Shown piece after piece: positions 59,901 to 64,000 of a stretch of DNA of 64,000 nt. The notes below the pieces were generated by a model, which was not told the origin of the DNA, searched no databases, and was given only the letters and a program-made list of their open reading frames with translations. The stretch spans positions 186,001 to 250,000 of the forward strand of contig NZ_JACTOJ010000004.1 of NCBI RefSeq assembly GCF_032335695.1. Reading direction: 5' to 3'. A program made the position numbers and the translations under genes. How positions within the stretch are numbered: the stretch's first letter is position 1; each line of letters opens with the position of its first letter. This DNA comes from JACTOJ01 sp032335695 (GTDB lineage: Bacteria > Bacillota > Clostridia > Clostridiales > Clostridiaceae).

Positions 59901-60884
59901 TTATTTCTGATCTGCTTCAAATACTATTCCAGCGGATTTTCTCGCTGAAACCACTGTTTCCACAACCCTTAGAGAATGCTCTAAAAGCTCCTGGCATTTT
60001 TTTAAGTCTTCTTGCTTATAAATATTATTAAAATCTATTAATTCATACACCATTCTATTAGAAATATTTTGTTCATTGTAAGTCTCTAAATTTCCTTGGC
60101 TTTCTATCTCCACGGAAAGGCAATGATTCACTGGACTATTTACCTTTATATATCCCTTGGTGCCTTGTATAATGGCAAAGCTAGGACTTTGAGAATCCTT
60201 TGCTCCAACACATTCACATACAAAATTATCATACTTTAATGTGACCACTCCTGAGGTATCAATGCCATTAGCAGCAATATTGGCAGAATACTTCACTTCT
60301 CTTGGAGCTCCGAATAGCCCCACTGTAAAATGTAGATTATACACATTTATATCCTGAATAGCTCCTCCTGAAAACTTTGGGTCAAAGGCATTGGTTATTT
60401 CTCCTGCTAAAAATTTATCATATCTGCTGGAATATTGAGAATAGTTGCTTTGAACCAGTCTTATCTCACCTATAGAGGAAAGCAGCTGCTTAAGCTTATT
60501 ATAATTTGGCAGATGCAATGTGGTGATAGCTTCAAATAGAAATAAATTTTTTTCTTTTGCTAAAGCTATTAAAGTTTTTGCCTCTTCTACCGTAGAGGTA
60601 AAAGGTTTTTCACAAATAACATGCTTACCATTATTCAGGGCCTCCAGAGCATACTCATAATGAAAGCTGTTAGGTGAAGCTATATAGATAAAATCCACAT
60701 TGCTATCCTTTAGCATCTCTTTGTAATTTGTGTATATCTGCTTTACTCCATATTTATCTGCTAATATCCTCCCAGTCTCTTCTTTTCTGGAAAAAACAGC
60801 ACTGCATTGGACTCCTTCAACTTCCTTTACTGCATTTAAAAATTCTTCTACGATTCTTCCCGTTCCTATAGTAGCTATTTTCAT
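59901..60884 (-). CDS. Gfo/Idh/MocA-family NAD(P)-dependent oxidoreductase
   Basis: A 327-residue dehydrogenase: Rossmann start IATIGTGRIVEEFL, the HVICEKPFTS motif with the conserved Lys, and a C-terminal alpha/beta domain with FDPKFSGGAIQDINVYNLH carrying the putative catalytic residues. Substrates in this family are sugars, inositols or sugar nucleotides; placed among hemicellulases, a sugar or uronic acid derivative is likely but not defined. GGGAG precedes the ATG. Divergent from the RpiR gene, 205 bp apart, which may control it. Confidence 0.82.
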   Translation of the reverse strand: MKIATIGTGRIVEEFLNAVKEVEGVQCSAVFSRKEETGRILADKYGVKQIYTNYKEMLKDSNVDFIYIASPNSFHYEYALEALNNGKHVICEKPFTSTVEEAKTLIALAKEKNLFLFEAITTLHLPNYNKLKQLLSSIGEIRLVQSNYSQYSSRYDKFLAGEITNAFDPKFSGGAIQDINVYNLHFTVGLFGAPREVKYSANIAANGIDTSGVVTLKYDNFVCECVGAKDSQSPSFAIIQGTKGYIKVNSPVNHCLSVEIESQGNLETYNEQNISNRMVYELIDFNNIYKQEDLKKCQELLEHSLRVVETVVSARKSAGIVFEADQK

Positions 60885-61013
60885 ATATAAATTCTCCCTT
60901 CTCTGCTGTTATATCTCTATAATTAGATAGTACAACATTATTTATGCAGGTGTAAATGTGAATAGCCTATTTAAAAATGTTATTTCATAATTTGCAGAAC
61001 ATATAGATTAGAT

Positions 61014-61042
61014 TTGAAATTTTGTTTCATTTTTATTATAAT
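61014..61042 (+). promoter_or_regulatory. rpiR-type gene promoter with overlapping palindrome
   Basis: TTGAAA (61014-61019), a 17-bp spacer and TATAAT (61037-61042). The imperfect palindrome TGAAATTTTGTTTCA (61015-61029) overlaps the -35 and is a candidate autorepression site. Confidence 0.6.
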
Positions 61043-61089
61043 TTACATCAGCAAAGGCAGATTAAATTATAAAATACGGGGGTATTTTT

Positions 61090-61974
61090 ATGTGGATAAA
61101 TCACAAGCTCGAATATCTTAAAACTTTGTCTTCCTCTGAAAAAATTTTAGCGGAGTATATATTAAATAATGGGGAAGATATCTTATCCATGTCCTCTCAT
61201 CAATTAGCCTCAGCTACCTACACTTCACCTGCAACAGTTATTCGTTTTTGCAAAAAATTAGGTTTTAAAGGCTATTCTGATTTTAAATTTAAATATTCTG
61301 TAGAGCTGAAATCAAGCTCTATGCAAAATGAAAATATTGATTTTAATTTACCTTTTAAGAAGGGTGATTCTATTAAAGATATCAGTTACAATTTGGGCAA
61401 TTTATATAAGGAGTCCATAGAAGATACCTTAAAATCACTTAATTTTAACACTCTTAATAGTGCTGTAGATTTATTATTGAACTCTAAAATAATAAAAATA
61501 TTTGGTGTTGGCAGCAATTCCCCCTATGCCGTTGATTTTCAATATAAGATGATGCGCATAGGTTATTTGGTGCAAATGGCGCCACTTCCTACAGAGCAGC
61601 ATATTTTTGCTCTTAACAGCAGTGAAGATACCTGCGCAATACTCATATCCTATTCTGGTGAAACTCAGGATATAATCGATATTGCCCACATCTTAAAAAA
61701 TAACAATACTCCTATTGTAGCCATTACTTCTTGTGGAGATAATAGGCTTTCAAAATATGCTCAATATAAAATCCATGTATGCTCCAGAGAAAATATAGTT
61801 TCAAAAATATCTACCTTTTCTTCAGGAATCTCTATTCAATTCGTATTAGACATAATTTTTTCCTGCGTATTTGAAAAAAATTATAATAACAATTTAGCTC
61901 ACAAGGTAAATCACGCAAAACAGGTAGAGGCTCATACAAAGCTGCTGAAAGAAGATATAATTAAAAATTATTAA
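61090..61974 (+). CDS. RpiR-family transcriptional regulator with SIS domain
   Basis: A 294-residue repressor or activator. The N-terminal helix-turn-helix (about 1-75) has SSHQLASATYTSPATVIRFCKKLGFKGYSDFK. The SIS phosphosugar-binding domain (about 125-250) has IFGVGSNSPYAVDFQYKMMRIG and LISYSGETQDII. It should sense a sugar phosphate. It lies between the MocA-type gene (divergent) and beta-mannosidase (convergent), either of which may be its target. The ribosome site, GGGGG, is modest. Confidence 0.87.
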   Translation: MWINHKLEYLKTLSSSEKILAEYILNNGEDILSMSSHQLASATYTSPATVIRFCKKLGFKGYSDFKFKYSVELKSSSMQNENIDFNLPFKKGDSIKDISYNLGNLYKESIEDTLKSLNFNTLNSAVDLLLNSKIIKIFGVGSNSPYAVDFQYKMMRIGYLVQMAPLPTEQHIFALNSSEDTCAILISYSGETQDIIDIAHILKNNNTPIVAITSCGDNRLSKYAQYKIHVCSRENIVSKISTFSSGISIQFVLDIIFSCVFEKNYNNNLAHKVNHAKQVEAHTKLLKEDIIKNY

Positions 61975-62013
61975 AAAATGCCTACCAGCTTACTTACTGG
62001 CAGGCATTTTTTA
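61973..62013. terminator. Bidirectional terminator between the rpiR and beta-mannosidase genes
   Basis: AAAAATGCCTACCAG and CTGGCAGGCATTTTT (one mismatch) over an 8-base loop, with T runs on both strands. Confidence 0.85.
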
Positions 62014-62020
62014 TTTAACT

Positions 62021-64000
62021 TTATTTTATATCATATACACTTCTTACTTTTAGGTTTTTAGCTTCTCCCTGCAGAAGCTTAACTCTAGCTTCACCAGAAT
62101 TAAGATCAAAGTAATTATCCGATAAAAGCATATCTGCATCCAGGCTGTAAATTTCAATACCCTTTGCAAATTTCTCTGCTTTTATTATTACCTCATCACC
62201 CTTAACCTCTACAGAAAGCTTAGGATCTAAAAATTTAAAATACTTCGGTGCTGCAAACAATACAGTGCCTCCAGAGATGCGTTCACCATTTTTATACATA
62301 TCGTAGCTTACATATTGGCTGTAGGGATCTGCATCATCAAAGCTGACTTTTTCCAGCCATTCGCTGCTTAGAGCTTTTACCCTTACCTCATAGAATTTAG
62401 TTTCTACCACTGTTCCATCATTGTTTCTAAGGGCCCAGCTGACTGTAACCTGCTCCTCTGACATAGTCTCATTAGCAATGCATAGCTGAATGCTCTTTTC
62501 CAGGGCAAAGGATTCAGCATTCACATTAGTATTCTGAGTCAAGGTGCTTTCCTCACAGCAGGATAGCATAAGCGGTGCAAAAAATCTTTTAGCAAAATAG
62601 TGAAGCGCCTTCCATCGGCCAAAATAATCTATGGATGCCCAGGAAGCTACCGGCCAGCAGTCATTAAGCTGCCAATAAATTGCTCCCATGCATCTTCCTC
62701 GATATCTTCTAAAATGCTCCACTCCATACTTTATAGCCTCAGCCTGAAGCATTTGAGACGCATACAAAAGAGTATCAAAATCTGTAGGATATAGGTAGGT
62801 CTGCTGCATATAATTTATTATCTTACCGTTTGCTACATTATTCCTCTGATGCTTTTCCATCACATAGGAGAAAATATTTCTATCCTCAAGAAGAGTGAAG
62901 CTTTCCACAGTCTTTAAACAGGGGAAGGATTGAAAGCCAAATTCTGATAAATATCTAAAATGAAACTTTCTGTATTCTGTAAAAGGCTTATTTCCATGCC
63001 ATACATCCCAGTAATGAGTATCTCCTCTATTAGAGGAATTAGGTTCATCAAAGGCTCCACCAGAGGATGGACTTGAAGGCCAATAGAAGGTATTAGGATC
63101 GTATTCCTTTAATATCTCTGGAATAATATACTCAAATAGACGTATATAGTCTGCTTTATGAATTGGTTTTGTATACCACAAACCATCATTAGCAAAGCTC
63201 TCCATCTCATTGTTTCCGCACCATAATCCTAGGGAAGCATGATGCCTTATTCTCTTCACATTGTCTATAGTTTCTTTTTTAATCGTGTCTATAAACTCAG
63301 GAGTAAGAGGACACTGTGCACAGGCATACATGAAATCCTGCCACACCACTAATCCTAATTCATCACAAAGCTCAAAGAAGAAATCTTCAGGATAATATCC
63401 GCCGCCCCATACTCTTATGGAATTAAAGTTAACTGCTATGCAGTCCTTAAGGAGCTTACGAGTTCTATCTTTATTGATTCTTGATAATATATTATCCTCT
63501 GGTATGTAGTCTGCTCCCATAGCAAAGTAGGCAACTCCGTTAACCACCTGCTTAAAGCTTTCTCCATACTCATCTTCCTCACGCTTAACGGTGAGAGTGC
63601 GAAGACCTATCTTCTTATCCCATACATCCAAAACCTTCTCATTTTTTACTAAGGTTACTTTTATGCCGTATAAATTCTGCTCCCCGTATCCATTAGGCCA
63701 CCAGAGTTTTGGATTTTCTATGCTTACGGTTTTAGGAGAATTATCATAAACCTTCACTTCACCCTGAGGACTTACTATAGTTACTACATATTGAGCTTCA
63801 TAGTCTAAAACAGCTTTATCTACAGAAACTTCAATATTTAATTTAACCTGATTTTCCTCATGCACTTGGGTTACATAAACACTGTCAATTCTAGCAGTAT
63901 TTATGCCTAGCAGTGATACCTCTCGCCAAATACCTGCATCGGGAAGTCTTGGGCCCCAGTCCCAGCCCATCATGGAATAGCCTTTTCTTATGTGAGGAAA
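62021..64000 (-). CDS. GH2 beta-mannosidase, 5' end beyond the window
   Basis: The frame is open to the right edge; 659 residues are visible, beginning in frame FPHIRKGYSMMGWDWGPRLPD, so about 160 N-terminal residues are missing. Family blocks are WDWGPRLPDAGIWR, WWPNGYGEQNLY, RVWGGGYYPEDFFFELCDELG, acid/base in LWCGNNEME, WPSSPSSGG, and the nucleophile in YLSEFGFQSFP. It hydrolyses terminal beta-mannosides, so mannan or glucomannan oligosaccharides are also expected substrates. No ATG is needed inside the window; the internal ATG pair is not the start. Confidence 0.9.
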   Translation of the reverse strand, partial: FPHIRKGYSMMGWDWGPRLPDAGIWREVSLLGINTARIDSVYVTQVHEENQVKLNIEVSVDKAVLDYEAQYVVTIVSPQGEVKVYDNSPKTVSIENPKLWWPNGYGEQNLYGIKVTLVKNEKVLDVWDKKIGLRTLTVKREEDEYGESFKQVVNGVAYFAMGADYIPEDNILSRINKDRTRKLLKDCIAVNFNSIRVWGGGYYPEDFFFELCDELGLVVWQDFMYACAQCPLTPEFIDTIKKETIDNVKRIRHHASLGLWCGNNEMESFANDGLWYTKPIHKADYIRLFEYIIPEILKEYDPNTFYWPSSPSSGGAFDEPNSSNRGDTHYWDVWHGNKPFTEYRKFHFRYLSEFGFQSFPCLKTVESFTLLEDRNIFSYVMEKHQRNNVANGKIINYMQQTYLYPTDFDTLLYASQMLQAEAIKYGVEHFRRYRGRCMGAIYWQLNDCWPVASWASIDYFGRWKALHYFAKRFFAPLMLSCCEESTLTQNTNVNAESFALEKSIQLCIANETMSEEQVTVSWALRNNDGTVVETKFYEVRVKALSSEWLEKVSFDDADPYSQYVSYDMYKNGERISGGTVLFAAPKYFKFLDPKLSVEVKGDEVIIKAEKFAKGIEIYSLDADMLLSDNYFDLNSGEARVKLLQGEAKNLKVRSVYDIK

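Noticed and set aside
60930..60960. Possible fourth copy of the bipartite operator between the MocA-type and rpiR-type genes
   Set aside because: Only ATAGTACAA and a loose second half match, with a deletion in between and no fitting -10 box.
1..64000. rRNA, tRNA, tmRNA or other large RNA genes
   Set aside because: No GC-rich islands or tRNA-like cloverleaf sequences were recognised; a covariance-model scan would be needed to exclude small ones.

Overview
The window looks like a chromosome segment from an AT-rich Gram-positive anaerobe of the Clostridium type. The evidence is strong AGGAGG ribosome sites, TTGACA/TATAAT promoters, AT-rich codon choice, a clostridial-style lactose/cellobiose PTS with a PRD regulator, a DUF1540 miniprotein, and family-level resemblance of most products. 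No rRNA or tRNA gene was seen. Species cannot be named from sequence alone.

Left part (1-39 kb): a mosaic of short housekeeping and accessory units. In order these are an orphan peptidase-G2 (phage-type) domain, a SUV3-like helicase, a glycerophosphodiesterase, a REP-associated tyrosine transposase (RAYT), a TelA/YceG stress pair, CorA, a lipoprotein, a GtrB-like glycosyltransferase, threonine ammonia-lyase, two TetA(P)-like efflux pumps (the first with a leader-peptide attenuator), a membrane-anchored MutS-like ATPase, DUF1540, a GH1 beta-glucosidase, a D-2-hydroxyacid dehydrogenase, DapF and an LDH-family enzyme. They are followed by a xylose block (xylA, ROK repressor, transaldolase, xylB), a cadCA metal-efflux operon with a clear operator, a cellobiose-type PTS operon led by a PRD regulator, a GT4/SMR lipid-glycosylation-like operon, and a flotillin-like protein. 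Thirteen copies of one palindromic repeat (core GGGGACGGTTCACAAAAA) sit between these genes, many exactly at 3' ends of genes. The RAYT gene is itself bracketed by copies, so the repeats and the RAYT are probably one mobile system. Four copies supply the stop codon of the neighbouring gene and a fifth encodes a gene's last residues and stop.

Middle (41-45 kb): a fluoride riboswitch and a crcB pair, then a manC (mannose-1-phosphate guanylyltransferase) gene cut off at its N-terminal third, with a large serine recombinase ending about 25 bp from the break. The missing manC start is not in the window, so an element bounded by this junction probably continues to the right.

Right part (45-64 kb): a glucuronoxylan and hemicellulose locus. 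uxuA-uxuB run rightward. GH67 alpha-glucuronidase-GH10 xylanase, and GH115 alpha-glucuronidase-uxaC-GH2 beta-galactosidase, run leftward. An AraC regulator, a Gfo/Idh/MocA dehydrogenase, an RpiR regulator and a GH2 beta-mannosidase (cut by the window edge) complete it. None of the glycosidases has a signal peptide, so they should act on imported oligosaccharides. Glucuronate released by GH67/GH115 would go through UxaC, UxuB and UxuA to 2-keto-3-deoxygluconate, and xylose through XylA/XylB. Three promoters of this locus (uxuA, GH67, GH115) share a 30-bp bipartite site at an almost fixed distance from the -10 box, the likely target of the AraC protein. The right part has none of the palindromic repeats.

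Starts were often moved downstream of the longest open frame to the codon with a proper ribosome site; this is stated per gene.
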